The notes under the pieces were generated by a model. The model did not search any database. It was not told where the DNA came from and was given only the letters and a program-made list of their open reading frames with translations. DNA of 64,000 bases from SZUA-368 sp028533045 (GTDB taxonomy: Bacteria; Spirochaetota; Spirochaetia; DSM-2461): positions 1 to 64,000 of the forward strand of contig JBNAIG010000030.1 of NCBI GenBank assembly GCA_050031985.1, given 5' to 3'. Every line of letters starts with the position of its first letter. Within the stretch, counting starts at the first letter, position 1. The position numbers were made by a program, and so were the translations under genes. Below are positions 1 through 9,977 of this stretch, piece by piece.

Positions 1-56
1 CCTCACTTAACCGGGGTAACCCACTTTCCCTCGGTCCGAGTTATCGGGCCGGGGGA

Positions 57-206
57 TTTTTATCGGCGAAGAAAACTTTTTTTGTGGCCGACGGAACTTT
101 TTTTGTCGCCCTAAGAATTTTGTTTTGTCGGCGAGGGAAGAGTATTTTGTCGCCGAGGGAAGAACATTCTGTCGACGAGGAAAATTATTTTGTCGCCCGG
201 GGAATG
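57..206. repeat. Degenerate 21-bp tandem repeat, about 7 copies
   Basis: Seven imperfect units start near 57, 77, 98, 118, 143, 165 and 186. Most are 20-22 bp; the fourth is about 25 bp. Each has a T-rich start, then GTCGCC or GTCGGC, then GAGGGAAGA or a variant. Read on the minus strand the units would give a seven-residue peptide repeat with a core like RQNNFP, but the 25-bp unit breaks that phase, so a coding role is doubtful. There are no unique spacers, so this is not a CRISPR array. It lies upstream of the promoter at 246-274. I see no other feature in 1-245. Confidence 0.75.
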
Positions 207-245
207 TTATTGGCTCTGTAGTTTCCTTATACATAATTTGTTTTT

Positions 246-274
246 TTGCCAAAACCATGATATAGTACTATCAT
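246..274 (+). promoter_or_regulatory. Promoter of the 7TM-DISM GGDEF gene
   Basis: TTGCCA at 246-251, a 17-bp spacer and TATCAT at 269-274 match the sigma70 pattern at 5/6 in both boxes. The predicted start near 281 gives a leader of about 40 nt. A 10-bp palindrome, ATAGTACTAT at 262-271, overlaps the -10 box and could be an operator. Confidence 0.55.
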
Positions 275-323
275 AATTTAAAAACAATAACGTCCCGCTT
301 GTCCCGTCGGGCCATGGAAATTA

Positions 324-2159
324 ATGAATCACTTGTTTCAAAAGACTACCATTTTTTTTCTTCTCTTCATCGGTTTTCTGTCAACTACCGTCCTGCAGGG
401 AGAAGAATCAAGCTTAAAACCTCTTCTCCTTAGGGATGAAAGTTCAAGTATTTCTCTCAAAGGAAAAATTGAAGTATTGAGGGATAAAGAGGGCGAATTC
501 GGACTTGATCGGGTTATCGCCTCTCTCTTCAGCCCTTCCCCGGAGGATCTTGACTTTGGTTTGACCGGCGACACTCTCTGGCTCCGTTTTGAGGTGGATA
601 ATCAGTCTCAAAAGGATCTTTGGATTCTGGAATTCAACATCCACAAGTTCTATACGACCCAAGTCTATATGGGAAAACCCGGAGAGAGGCCGACTTTAAC
701 AAACTCCTGGTCCTATAAACAGCCCTTCCGAGAGAGGGAAATTCGGGAGCCGGAGCTGGCCTTTAATCTGACTATTCCCACAGGAGAACAAAGGGTTGTC
801 TATCTTAAGGTACGCTCGGAAAACTCCCTGGACGTCCCCCTCGTCCTTTACTCCAGCGAGGCTTATTTTCTCAAGATAACCCGGATGAAGTCCCTCTATA
901 GTACAATCTACGCCATTCTTATTGCCATGTTGGTCTATAATATCTTCATCTATTTCTTTCTTCGCGACAGGAACTACCTTTACTACGTCTTTTACGTGTT
1001 CGTTTACACGATTTACCTTTCTGCTCTGAACGGTTACGGGGCTCAGTTTCTCTGGCCCTTTGTGGAGGGGCGGTGGACTACCATTTTTTCTGCTGTTTTT
1101 GGGGGAATCTCCCTGGGGGTGGGTTGTTTCCTTGCCCGGGAATTTCTTAGAACCAAAGAGTTGCTTCCCCGTTGTGACAGGGCGCTTAAGATCCTTGCTG
1201 TTTTAGGCTTTTTTCTTTCGCTTATTGTTTTTCTATTTGAAAATTTTATGGTCTCCTTTATTTACGGCAATGCGGTGGGAACGGTGGTTTTATTGGGAAT
1301 CTTTATCATTACCATCATTAGTTATGCCCGGGGATATAAACCGGCCCTCTATTTTTTTATCTCCTATTCCACGATTATTGTGGCCCAGATTCTTTACTCT
1401 ATTCTCTCCCTCGGTCCCTTTGGGGAGCACTTTTTACTCAAGAACCTGAATCAGTATGCCGCTGTGATTCAGATGATGCTTCTGTCCCTCTCTCTCTCCT
1501 ACCGCTTTGACCTGATGCGCCGGGAAAATGACAAGGCCCGGGAAATAGCCCTTAAGGCAGAGATGACCCTGGCCTCCCGACTGGAGCAGAAGGTAAACGA
1601 AAGAACCCGGGAGCTTAAGGAGACCAACGCCAAGCTCAAGTCCCTTTCCCAGGTGGATTCCCTGACCGGTCTTTACAATCGCCGCTATTTTGAGAAGACC
1701 CTTAAGGCCGAATGGAAGCGACTGGGCCGGGAAAAGCTGCCCCTCTCGGTCATTTTGTGCGACATAGACCATTTTAAGCTTTACAATGACAGCCTGGGCC
1801 ACCTGGCCGGGGATGTATGCATACAGAAAATCGCCCTAATCCTAAAGGAAACGGCTCGCCGTGAGTCGGATATTCCCGCCCGTTTCGGAGGGGAGGAGTT
1901 TCTGTTGATTCTACCCCAGACCGACGGAGACGAGGTCCTTCATTTGGCTCGGCTGATTAAAGACCGGGTAGAGGTCCTGCAGATGGGCCATCCCGCTTTT
2001 CCCGGAAAATCGGTTACCCTTAGTATGGGGGTGGCCACGGTTATTCCTTCCCTGGAAAGTACTGCGGAAGAACTGTTGGAGCAGGCCGACAAGGCTCTTT
2101 ACAGAAGTAAAGAAGAGGGACGGGACAGAATTACCTTTTTCTCCGTGAAAAGTAGCTGA
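324..2159 (+). CDS. 7TM-DISM diguanylate cyclase (GGDEF)
   Basis: Predicted membrane sensor making cyclic di-GMP from two GTP. In order: a signal peptide (about residues 1-26), an extracytoplasmic beta-rich domain of the 7TMR-DISM type (about 35-180), seven membrane helices (about 190-400), a short coiled coil, and a C-terminal GGDEF domain. The active-site motif is GGEEF (522-526). The inhibitory RxxD site is present as RESD (513-516), five residues upstream, so the enzyme should be active and product-inhibited. The 7TM-DISM family usually senses carbohydrates or other small ligands outside the cell; the ligand here cannot be read. The ATG at 324 has only a weak GGAAA upstream. The next gene starts 24 bp downstream. 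Confidence 0.9.
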   Translation: MNHLFQKTTIFFLLFIGFLSTTVLQGEESSLKPLLLRDESSSISLKGKIEVLRDKEGEFGLDRVIASLFSPSPEDLDFGLTGDTLWLRFEVDNQSQKDLWILEFNIHKFYTTQVYMGKPGERPTLTNSWSYKQPFREREIREPELAFNLTIPTGEQRVVYLKVRSENSLDVPLVLYSSEAYFLKITRMKSLYSTIYAILIAMLVYNIFIYFFLRDRNYLYYVFYVFVYTIYLSALNGYGAQFLWPFVEGRWTTIFSAVFGGISLGVGCFLAREFLRTKELLPRCDRALKILAVLGFFLSLIVFLFENFMVSFIYGNAVGTVVLLGIFIITIISYARGYKPALYFFISYSTIIVAQILYSILSLGPFGEHFLLKNLNQYAAVIQMMLLSLSLSYRFDLMRRENDKAREIALKAEMTLASRLEQKVNERTRELKETNAKLKSLSQVDSLTGLYNRRYFEKTLKAEWKRLGREKLPLSVILCDIDHFKLYNDSLGHLAGDVCIQKIALILKETARRESDIPARFGGEEFLLILPQTDGDEVLHLARLIKDRVEVLQMGHPAFPGKSVTLSMGVATVIPSLESTAEELLEQADKALYRSKEEGRDRITFFSVKSS

Positions 2160-2183
2160 CCTTTGTGGTATATTAAGTAAAAT

Positions 2184-2837
2184 ATGAGAGACTTCCCCCT
2201 ATTCAGACAACCGAGAGATACTACTATGTGCGGCGGCTACTGTCTTGTTGCTTCCCTTTATGCCTTTGAGCTTGTTCCTATTCGTAAGCCGATTAAGCTG
2301 AATAAAATTGACAAGGAGACCCTCTCTTTCACTGGACCCCCTGTTGTATTGGAAGAGGGGGACGATCTTTATCTCCTTATGAAAAAGCTCTATTCCCTCA
2401 TAGGGATTATCTCTCTGGAGAAGCATAGCTGTTACATTTCCTCTATTCCCGGTTTAAGTTCTCCCGTAGCTGCGGCCTATATTTGTAGGGAATTGGGACT
2501 GGATGTGAAAATCCTTTTTCGTGATGAGGCTCGCATGGAAGCTTTGAGATTGCAGTTCCCCCAGGAATTTCGTCTTAATGAAAAGATTCAGGTTCCCATG
2601 GGATATGCATTAGCAGAAAACCGCATTGGGGCGAATGAGGTTATTATGACCCCCGTAAAGAACCGGGACAATAATTATCACTCAATTGTTTTAGGACCGG
2701 AGGGACAGATTTACGACCCCCTCCATTTTGACAGGAAAGAGCGGCTTGTAGGACGGGAACGGGCCTGGAATTCTTCTCTGGAAGTGAAAAGCGATATAGA
2801 TTGGTTGGGAGTCGCCCTAAAAGTCACTCTTCCCTAA
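2184..2837 (+). CDS. Papain-fold (C39-like) cysteine peptidase-like protein
   Basis: Protein of 217 aa with no signal peptide or membrane helix. Near the N-terminus Gln9 is followed by Cys16 in a TTMCGGYC context. Near the C-terminus His166 (NNYHSIVL) is followed by Asp178 (IYDP). This Q...C...H...D order and spacing fit the C39-like papain fold (bacteriocin-leader peptidases, YvpB-like proteins), although no transport domain is present. Peptidase or transferase activity is inferred from these residues only. The 3' end overlaps the convergent response regulator gene by 14 bp. No Shine-Dalgarno is visible; TATATT at 2169-2174 lies 9 bp before the ATG. Confidence 0.6.
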   Translation: MRDFPLFRQPRDTTMCGGYCLVASLYAFELVPIRKPIKLNKIDKETLSFTGPPVVLEEGDDLYLLMKKLYSLIGIISLEKHSCYISSIPGLSSPVAAAYICRELGLDVKILFRDEARMEALRLQFPQEFRLNEKIQVPMGYALAENRIGANEVIMTPVKNRDNNYHSIVLGPEGQIYDPLHFDRKERLVGRERAWNSSLEVKSDIDWLGVALKVTLP

Positions 2838-3524
2838 AGTAACGATAACCCGTTCCGTGTACGGTTATAATGGCCCTGGGATGGGCCGGATCTTCTTCGA
2901 TTTTACGTCTGAGTTTGGCAATGTGCTGGTCCAGGGTCCGTGTGGTGCCCCCGTATTCCAGGCCCCAGAGGTCCTCCAGCAGTTTCTCCCGGCTCAAAAC
3001 CTCCCCGGGGCGGCGAAAAAAGTAGGAAAGGAGGGCCACCTCCCGTTCGCTCAGCTCCTGTTCAATCCCGCTCCGTTCAAAACAGAAGCGCCGGGGATTC
3101 ACAACGCCTCCGGCAAAGGGAAAGTCCTCTCTCTCCGGAACGGAGCTCTCCTGCTCCCGGGCCGCTCCGCTTCTCCGCCACACCGATTTTAACCGGGCCA
3201 GCAGCTCCCTTACCCCAAAGGGTTTAACAATGTAATCGTCCGCTCCCAGTTCCAGGCCTACCACCTTGTCTATTTCCTCCTCCCGGGCAGAGAGAAAAAT
3301 GACCGGTATGCGGGCGTTTTCCCTACGAATCTCTCCGCAGAGTTCGTAACCGCTCATGCCGGGCATCATAATATCCAAAAGGGCCATATCCGCCCCCTGC
3401 TCCCGGTAAAGGTTCAAGGCCGAACGTCCGTCCGCTGCGGCCAGCACCTTGTAACCCTCTCCTTCGAGCAGGTCAATCAGGCCCTCCCTAATCGGCTCTT
3501 CGTCTTCCGCCACCAGTATGGTAA

Positions 3525-3528
<4 letters not shown>
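2824..3528 (-). CDS. OmpR/PhoB-family response regulator
   Basis: Receiver domain (about residues 1-118) with acidic residues at 9-11, phosphoacceptor Asp52 (LLDIMMPG) and Lys102 (VKPFG). A winged-helix DNA-binding domain (about 135-232) follows, ending in the usual HGTGYRY segment. Its start overlaps the stop of the histidine kinase gene by 4 bp, so the two form a translationally coupled pair, as the last two genes of a VWA-kinase-regulator operon. It probably binds the phased TTGT repeats at 6654-6694 upstream of the operon, because PhoB-type regulators bind direct repeats about 11 bp apart; that link is inference. Confidence 0.92.
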
Positions 3529-5465
<1,937 letters not shown>

Positions 5466-5474
5466 TTTATCCTC

Positions 5475-6599
5475 TTATTCAAGATGGAAGCCCTTGGCTT
5501 CCGCCGATTTTCTGATTCCTTCTATGACCGCCTTGTCCAGGGCCGATACCTCTCCCTCCTCTGTTAGAGCCCGCTGTTCCGCAATATAGAGTTCCCGTTC
5601 TGCTCCTAATTGGGCTATCTCTTCCTGAATCAGTCTTCTCTCTTCCCGAAGCTCTTTTATATAGGCCTCCTGTTCTTCCTCATCCATACCCTGCAGGGCC
5701 GGGGGAAGCTCGGCAGGGGCCATGTCGGCCAGGATCTCTTCGTCTTCTGCATAAGCATCCACCAGGTCCCATTCGGAATTGCTGTAGCTGGAGGAGGACT
5801 TAACCTGGGCCCGTTCCATAAGGCTGCCGATCCCCAGGCTCTGGGCATTGGCATCCTGCGCTTCCTGGCGGGCCATTTTGGCTTCTCCCTCGTAGCCGTA
5901 GCCCAGGTAGGTGTGGTTGAGCTTACGGTTAAGTTCCTCTATGCGCCGGTCCTGGGGAGCGGGAATGTGGGAGTAGGCGAAGTCACTGTTGATATTGACG
6001 TAAATGCCTCCTCCCATATGGGCCCCCGCTTCCCAATGGGTGTAGCGCCCCTCATCATAGTCTCCGCAGAAGATGGTGTTTACGGTGATATCTTTTCTTA
6101 CCGCACCCTCTATGGCTCTGTTATAGTTGGTCGGGCCCTGGTCAAAGGGCTCGTTCCCCGCAATAAACAGAAGGCGCAGCGTATCGTCCCGGCCGTCCCA
6201 GGCCAGGTCCTTTACGGCGGTAGAGATTACCTTGCCGCAAAATTCGCTCCCCCCGTTGGTGGTGAGTTCAAAAAGGGCCTGGGAAATGCGGTCCAGGTCG
6301 GTGGTAAAGGGAACCACTTCCCGGACGTAGCCGTTTAGTATGCTTAAGCTGTCATTCCCGTATTCGTAAAGGGCCACCTGAAGAATAGGCCGTTTGCCGT
6401 TCCGTCTTTCCCTGGCCGTTTGGGAAACAATCTTCCATAACTGGCTTTTAACCTGATTAATAAGACCGTCCATGCTGTTTGACGTATCTAAAAGAAGGGC
6501 CAGCTGAATGTAGGATTCTTCTCCGTAAGAACTGTCCTGGGCGCTAATCCCTGCGGTGGCTAAAAGAGCCATAATTAAAATTAAACCAATCCGTTTCAT
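5475..6599 (-). CDS. Secreted VWA-domain protein
   Basis: A signal peptide (residues 1-20, cleavage after AGISA) is followed by a von Willebrand factor A domain (about 30-230). The MIDAS metal site begins with Asp38-x-Ser40-x-Ser42. After a linker there is a charged C-terminal coiled coil (about 305-350, rich in E, R and Q). VWA domains bind protein ligands through a divalent cation. As first gene of an operon with a sensor kinase and regulator, it may present a ligand to the kinase or act as an accessory sensor; that role is inferred. A GAGGTG Shine-Dalgarno lies five bases before the ATG. No lipobox or sortase signal is visible. Confidence 0.85.
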   Translation of the reverse strand: MKRIGLILIMALLATAGISAQDSSYGEESYIQLALLLDTSNSMDGLINQVKSQLWKIVSQTARERRNGKRPILQVALYEYGNDSLSILNGYVREVVPFTTDLDRISQALFELTTNGGSEFCGKVISTAVKDLAWDGRDDTLRLLFIAGNEPFDQGPTNYNRAIEGAVRKDITVNTIFCGDYDEGRYTHWEAGAHMGGGIYVNINSDFAYSHIPAPQDRRIEELNRKLNHTYLGYGYEGEAKMARQEAQDANAQSLGIGSLMERAQVKSSSSYSNSEWDLVDAYAEDEEILADMAPAELPPALQGMDEEEQEAYIKELREERRLIQEEIAQLGAERELYIAEQRALTEEGEVSALDKAVIEGIRKSAEAKGFHLE

Positions 6600-6653
6600 C
6601 CTTTCACCTCTCTGTGTGATCTGTTATCAGCTTACAGCGGAAGAAGAGAGTAG

Positions 6654-6694
6654 TTGTCATCCGATTGTCTCAACTTGTAAAAAGATTGTAAAAG
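6654..6694. promoter_or_regulatory. Four phased TTGT(C/A) boxes, probable regulator site
   Basis: TTGTC at 6654, TTGTC at 6665, TTGTA at 6675 and TTGTA at 6686 are spaced 11, 10 and 11 bp, so they lie on one face of the helix. The last two extend to TTGTAAAAA and TTGTAAAAG. Tandem direct repeats at one helical turn are typical of OmpR/PhoB-family binding. They lie 55-95 bp upstream of the VWA-kinase-regulator operon, which suggests autoregulation. Confidence 0.55.
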
Positions 6695-6746
6695 TAGAAA
6701 AAATGAAGAAAAATATCTAATTTGTGATTTATATGAAGAAACTACT

Positions 6747-6774
6747 TGTCATCTTCATATAGAAATGGTAATAT
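6747..6774 (+). promoter_or_regulatory. Promoter of candidate small RNA
   Basis: TTGTCA at 6747-6752, a 16-bp spacer and TAATAT at 6769-6774. It overlaps the right arm of a perfect 9-bp inverted repeat (ATATGAAGA at 6731-6739 and TCTTCATAT at 6752-6760), which could be an operator. Confidence 0.4.
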
Positions 6775-6780
6775 AGTTTA

Positions 6781-6868
6781 GATGTAAAAGAGAACATTGA
6801 AAAATGATATCATAAAGTGTTTAATATATTATCAAAAGTTTAGCTCCCTTAGGGGAGCTTTTTTTTTA
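6781..6868 (+). ncRNA. Candidate small RNA of about 88 nt
   Basis: A plus-strand promoter (6747-6774) and a strong intrinsic terminator (6842-6868) bracket about 88 nt with no credible reading frame; the only ATG (6805) is followed at once by a stop codon. The nearest upstream plus-strand gene ends 4 kb away, and the gene downstream has its own promoter after the terminator, so the terminator needs its own transcript. It could also be a decaying gene remnant. The target is unknown. Confidence 0.4.
6842..6868 (+). terminator. Intrinsic terminator
   Basis: Stem AGCTCCC (6842-6848) and GGGAGCT (6853-6859) with a TTAG loop, followed by a run of T to 6868. Confidence 0.8.
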
Positions 6869-6903
6869 CCTTCATTAAAACATCGATAATGCTACATCCA
6901 ATC

Positions 6904-6932
6904 TTGACAATTGTGGTTTTTGTGTGTTAATT
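6904..6932 (+). promoter_or_regulatory. Promoter of the transglycosylase gene
   Basis: Consensus TTGACA at 6904-6909, then GTTAAT at 6926-6931 (spacer 16) or TTAATT at 6927-6932 (spacer 17). It rules out translation from the GTG at 6924, which lies inside the promoter, and supports the TTG start at 6972. Confidence 0.6.
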
Positions 6933-6971
6933 TCCCCCTCATATCTATGTATAACTAGAAAGGATTATAAC

Positions 6972-7583
6972 TTGATTTTCTTTAGCCTATTTCGTCTGGT
7001 GCCCTTTTTTCTGGTAACCCCGGAAGAGAGCCAGACTGTTCAGAACAGGGACAATAGGGTAGAGGAGAACTACATTGTTGAACTTGAATCGAATACTACT
7101 TCCGTAGCTCCCGTCGAAACTGCCGGCTCACAGAATATGCTGGTAGATGCGGCCCTTTTGGAAAATGTTCCCGACAATATTGAACTGCTTCTTATAAAAT
7201 ATTCCGTCCAGTACGGTCTTCCCCTGGATGTTGTTGTCCGCCTCTCCGAGGTCGAAAGCAACCACGGCGAATACATTCGCAGCGCCCAGGACAATTATGA
7301 CGGCTCCTTTGATATTGGCGTGCTCGCCTTGAACTCCAACTTTATCGAGTACTTTGGGGAACGATATTTTGAGGGTGATTCTTCCCTCTTTGACCCTTAC
7401 AACCCGGAGCATAACATCCAGACCGGCCTGGCTTACCTGGCCCACCTGAATGCTCTTACCGAAGGGGATCTCACATCCGCCGTGGCCGCCTATAACTGCG
7501 GTTATCGGTCTATGAAGAGGGGGGAGATTCCTTCCTCTACCCAGCGCTATGTCAAAGCGATTATCCACGGAGAGCGACTCTAG
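6972..7583 (+). CDS. Lytic transglycosylase (SLT domain)
   Basis: Predicted to cleave peptidoglycan glycan strands with formation of 1,6-anhydro ends. From TTG at 6972 the product is 203 aa: a hydrophobic N-terminus (about 1-17, probable signal sequence), a low-complexity linker, then an SLT domain. The domain shows the catalytic Glu in LSEVESNHG, the QTGLAYL segment and the AYNCGY motif (AYNxG family signature). The TTG is chosen because AGAAAGGA (6957-6964) lies seven bases upstream and the promoter lies before it. The next gene, tmk, has a separate promoter. Confidence 0.85.
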   Translation: MIFFSLFRLVPFFLVTPEESQTVQNRDNRVEENYIVELESNTTSVAPVETAGSQNMLVDAALLENVPDNIELLLIKYSVQYGLPLDVVVRLSEVESNHGEYIRSAQDNYDGSFDIGVLALNSNFIEYFGERYFEGDSSLFDPYNPEHNIQTGLAYLAHLNALTEGDLTSAVAAYNCGYRSMKRGEIPSSTQRYVKAIIHGERL

Positions 7584-7604
7584 TTGTTCCCCGGGTAAAT
7601 TCAG

Positions 7605-7634
7605 TTGACGGCCGTCTCTTTTCCGGGCTATAGT
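7605..7634 (+). promoter_or_regulatory. Promoter of tmk
   Basis: TTGACG at 7605-7610, an 18-bp spacer and TATAGT at 7629-7634; start predicted near 7641. GGGAGG at 7643-7648 is the Shine-Dalgarno, five bases before the ATG at 7654, so the leader is very short. Confidence 0.65.
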
Positions 7635-7653
7635 CTTAGCTCGGGAGGCGGCC

Positions 7654-8325
7654 ATGCTCATTGCTGTTGACGGTATCGACGGTTCCGGTAAGGGAACACA
7701 AACCAAACTGATTTATGAATATCTCATATCCAAAGGGATTAAGGTCGACTTGATTTCCTTTCCTCAATATTCGAGTTTTTTCGGAAACATGGTGGGGGAG
7801 TACCTCAACGGAGCTTACGGAACTTTGGAGCAGGTCAATCCCAAGCTGGCGGCCCTTCTCTTTGCCATGGACCGGAAGGATTTCTTTGACCGGACAGAAC
7901 TTACCGGCCATGTAATCCTCTGCGATCGTTACGTGCCTTCCAATGTGGGGCACCAGGCGGGGCGGGTCCCCCGGGAAGAGCGGGAAGCCTTTGTGGCCTG
8001 GCTGGAAGAGCTGGAATTCGGCATTAATCGCATTCCCGAACCGGACCTTTCCATTCTTTTCGATATCTCCGTGGAGAACTCCGCCCGGCAGGTGGCCAAA
8101 AAGCAGAAGCGGGACTATACGGATCTCACCCACGACATCCACGAACAGAATAAAGCCTATCTTTCCGATGTGCGGGACTACTTCCTGGCCCTGGGCGAAC
8201 GGGACAAGTACGAACTGGTTAACATCGAAGACGAGGCGGGCCAAGTCCTTCCCATTCCGGTCATTTTTGAAAAGGTGAAGTCCCTGGTGGACGGCCTTCT
8301 TGATTCGGGGCTCAAGACTCAGTAA
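7654..8325 (+). CDS. tmk: Thymidylate kinase
   Basis: Phosphorylates dTMP to dTDP in the cytoplasm. The P-loop GIDGSGKGTQ is near the N-terminus (residues 7-16). The DR(Y) nucleotide-binding segment appears as CDRYVPSN. At 223 aa it is slightly longer than the usual 205-215. It lies downstream of the transglycosylase with its own promoter, and its last codons contain the promoter for aroDE. Confidence 0.9.
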   Translation: MLIAVDGIDGSGKGTQTKLIYEYLISKGIKVDLISFPQYSSFFGNMVGEYLNGAYGTLEQVNPKLAALLFAMDRKDFFDRTELTGHVILCDRYVPSNVGHQAGRVPREEREAFVAWLEELEFGINRIPEPDLSILFDISVENSARQVAKKQKRDYTDLTHDIHEQNKAYLSDVRDYFLALGERDKYELVNIEDEAGQVLPIPVIFEKVKSLVDGLLDSGLKTQ

Positions 8326-8328
8326 AAT
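8300..8328 (+). promoter_or_regulatory. Promoter of aroDE inside the tmk 3' end
   Basis: TTGATT at 8300-8305, a 17-bp spacer and TAAAAT at 8323-8328. The AAGGAG Shine-Dalgarno follows, five bases before the ATG at 8350. Confidence 0.55.
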
Positions 8329-8349
8329 AGAGCTTCACAAGGAGCTCGC

Positions 8350-9852
8350 ATGTCACATATTACACTCGTACTTACCGGCAAAGATTTTGAAGAAAACCAG
8401 TCCTACCTGGACAGCTACCGGGGACAGATCGACCTGGCCGAACTGCGTCTGGACTGCCTGGATACAGTTAAAGAGGGTAAGGCTCAGGATAGAGACGTCC
8501 TGGAAGCCTTTGTAAAGAATTCTCCCGTACCTCTTATCCTTACCGTTCGCCGGAGCTGTGACGGCGGTTTTTACGAAGGTGATGAAGCAAAACGACTCAA
8601 ACTCTATAGCGATTTTATCCCCCTGGGTTTTGGCTATGTTGATTTAGAGGATGACCTGGAGCCCTCTCTGGTCGAAGAAGCGGAAAAGACCGCCCGGGAG
8701 GCGGGTGTGCGCATTATACGTTCTTTCCACGATTTTAAGGGGTTCCCGGACAATCTGGCTCAGCGAATGAAGAGCAATATCAAGGAAGATGATATTCCCA
8801 AGGCGGCGGTGACCCTGAATCACTCCCGGGAAATTGTCCCTTTTCTGGAAGCCGCTGCAGAGCTTAAAGGGCAGGATAAAATCATCCTCGCCATGGGCGA
8901 AAGGGGTTACTTCTCCCGTATCCTGGCCGAAAGATTGGGCTCCTTCCTCTCTTTTACTTCTCCCGCCCAGGGAGTGATGGGCGCCCCGGGCCATATGGAC
9001 CCGACCCTTCTCATAGAACGATACCGTTTCCGCGATCTTAAGGCGGACTGGCCTCTTTACGGCGTCATTGGCAACCCCATCATTCAGTCCCGCTCCCCCG
9101 AACTGCATAATAACTGGCTTAAGCAGGCCGGTCTTCCCGGTGTGTATATCCCTTTTCTCCTGGATGATATTGAGGACCTCATTCCCATGGATAATATCCT
9201 GGATTTCGGCGGCCTTTCGGTGACTCTGCCCTTTAAGGAGAAGCTTATTACCGTCCTTGATGAGCCCTCCCTGGCGGTTAAGAAGATAGGGGCCTCCAAC
9301 ACCTACTATAAGAAGAACGGCAGGCGGCTGGGAGAAAATACCGACGCCCCCGGCTTCCTCTACCCCCTGTTGGACAGCATGGGAATTGACCGCCGCGCTT
9401 CACGCCCTCTGGAAGGGAAAAAATGTACCGTCATTGGAGCCGGCGGCGCTTCAAGGGCCATTCTTTTTGCCCTGACCAACGCCGGGGCAGAGGTTCTTAT
9501 CCTTAACAGGACCGCGGAAAAGGCGGAAAAGCTGGCCGCCGAGTTCTCTGTACAGTCCGGGACACTTTCCTCCGAATCGATTCCCCTTATGGAGGAGTTC
9601 AGCGACATAATCGTTCAGACTACCAATGCGGGAATGCCGCCCCAGGAAGAGCAGGACCCCATCGATTTCTACGAGTTTAAGGGACGCGAGTTTGTCTACG
9701 ATATTGTCTATAAACCGGCTGTTACCGTAATGATGGACCGGGCCGCAAAAGCGGGTTGTACCGTTTTGGGGGGCTGGGAAATGCTGCGAGAGCAGGGGAT
9801 GGTTCAGTTTGAACTGTTTACGGGAGAGGCCGTTCCTAAAGGGAAAGCATAA
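8350..9852 (+). CDS. aroDE: 3-dehydroquinate dehydratase / shikimate dehydrogenase fusion
   Basis: Bifunctional shikimate-pathway enzyme catalysing steps 3 and 4: 3-dehydroquinate to dehydroshikimate, then NADPH-dependent reduction to shikimate. Residues about 1-225 are a type I dehydratase (ELRLDCLD start, RSFHDF strand, SPAQGVMGAPGH end). Residues about 235-495 are AroE, beginning YGVIGNPI and QSRSPELHN, with Lys in the catalytic LPFKEK segment, GENTDAPGF, and the nucleotide-binding GAGGASRAI. The same fusion order occurs in plants and some bacteria. The end overlaps a possible small ORF on the other strand by 17 bp. Confidence 0.93.
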   Translation: MSHITLVLTGKDFEENQSYLDSYRGQIDLAELRLDCLDTVKEGKAQDRDVLEAFVKNSPVPLILTVRRSCDGGFYEGDEAKRLKLYSDFIPLGFGYVDLEDDLEPSLVEEAEKTAREAGVRIIRSFHDFKGFPDNLAQRMKSNIKEDDIPKAAVTLNHSREIVPFLEAAAELKGQDKIILAMGERGYFSRILAERLGSFLSFTSPAQGVMGAPGHMDPTLLIERYRFRDLKADWPLYGVIGNPIIQSRSPELHNNWLKQAGLPGVYIPFLLDDIEDLIPMDNILDFGGLSVTLPFKEKLITVLDEPSLAVKKIGASNTYYKKNGRRLGENTDAPGFLYPLLDSMGIDRRASRPLEGKKCTVIGAGGASRAILFALTNAGAEVLILNRTAEKAEKLAAEFSVQSGTLSSESIPLMEEFSDIIVQTTNAGMPPQEEQDPIDFYEFKGREFVYDIVYKPAVTVMMDRAAKAGCTVLGGWEMLREQGMVQFELFTGEAVPKGKA

Positions 9853-9946
9853 GGGCCAGGAAAAGGGCTCCTCCGCCCAGAACGCCAAGGGCAAGACCAA
9901 GGGAGACAAGGGTAAGGAGTATTTCTTTGACGGTCAATTTCTTCAT
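9836..9946 (-). CDS. Possible 36-aa single-helix membrane protein
   Basis: Short frame: basic start MKKLTVKE, then about 25 hydrophobic residues rich in L, G, V and A, then TAG. The third codon positions look like those of neighbouring genes. It starts 31 bp after the stop of the XPB-partner gene on the same strand, so it could be the last gene of that operon. No Shine-Dalgarno is visible, and it overlaps the convergent aroDE end by 17 bp. Topology would be one helix with the N-terminus inside. Confidence 0.4.
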   Translation of the reverse strand: MKKLTVKEILLTLVSLGLALGVLGGGALFLALMLSL

Positions 9947-9977
9947 AGGGCGATTGTAGCTTAAAGGACGGGGGAGG

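Noticed and set aside
57..206. CRISPR array
   Set aside because: Units run head to tail without spacers, vary in sequence, and no cas genes are present.
6924..6971. GTG at 6924 as start of the transglycosylase
   Set aside because: The GTG lies inside the promoter -10 region; TTG at 6972 has a proper Shine-Dalgarno and gives a signal-like N-terminus.
7128..7706. 192-codon minus-strand frame across the transglycosylase and tmk start
   Set aside because: Overlaps a real gene and the tmk promoter; no domain.
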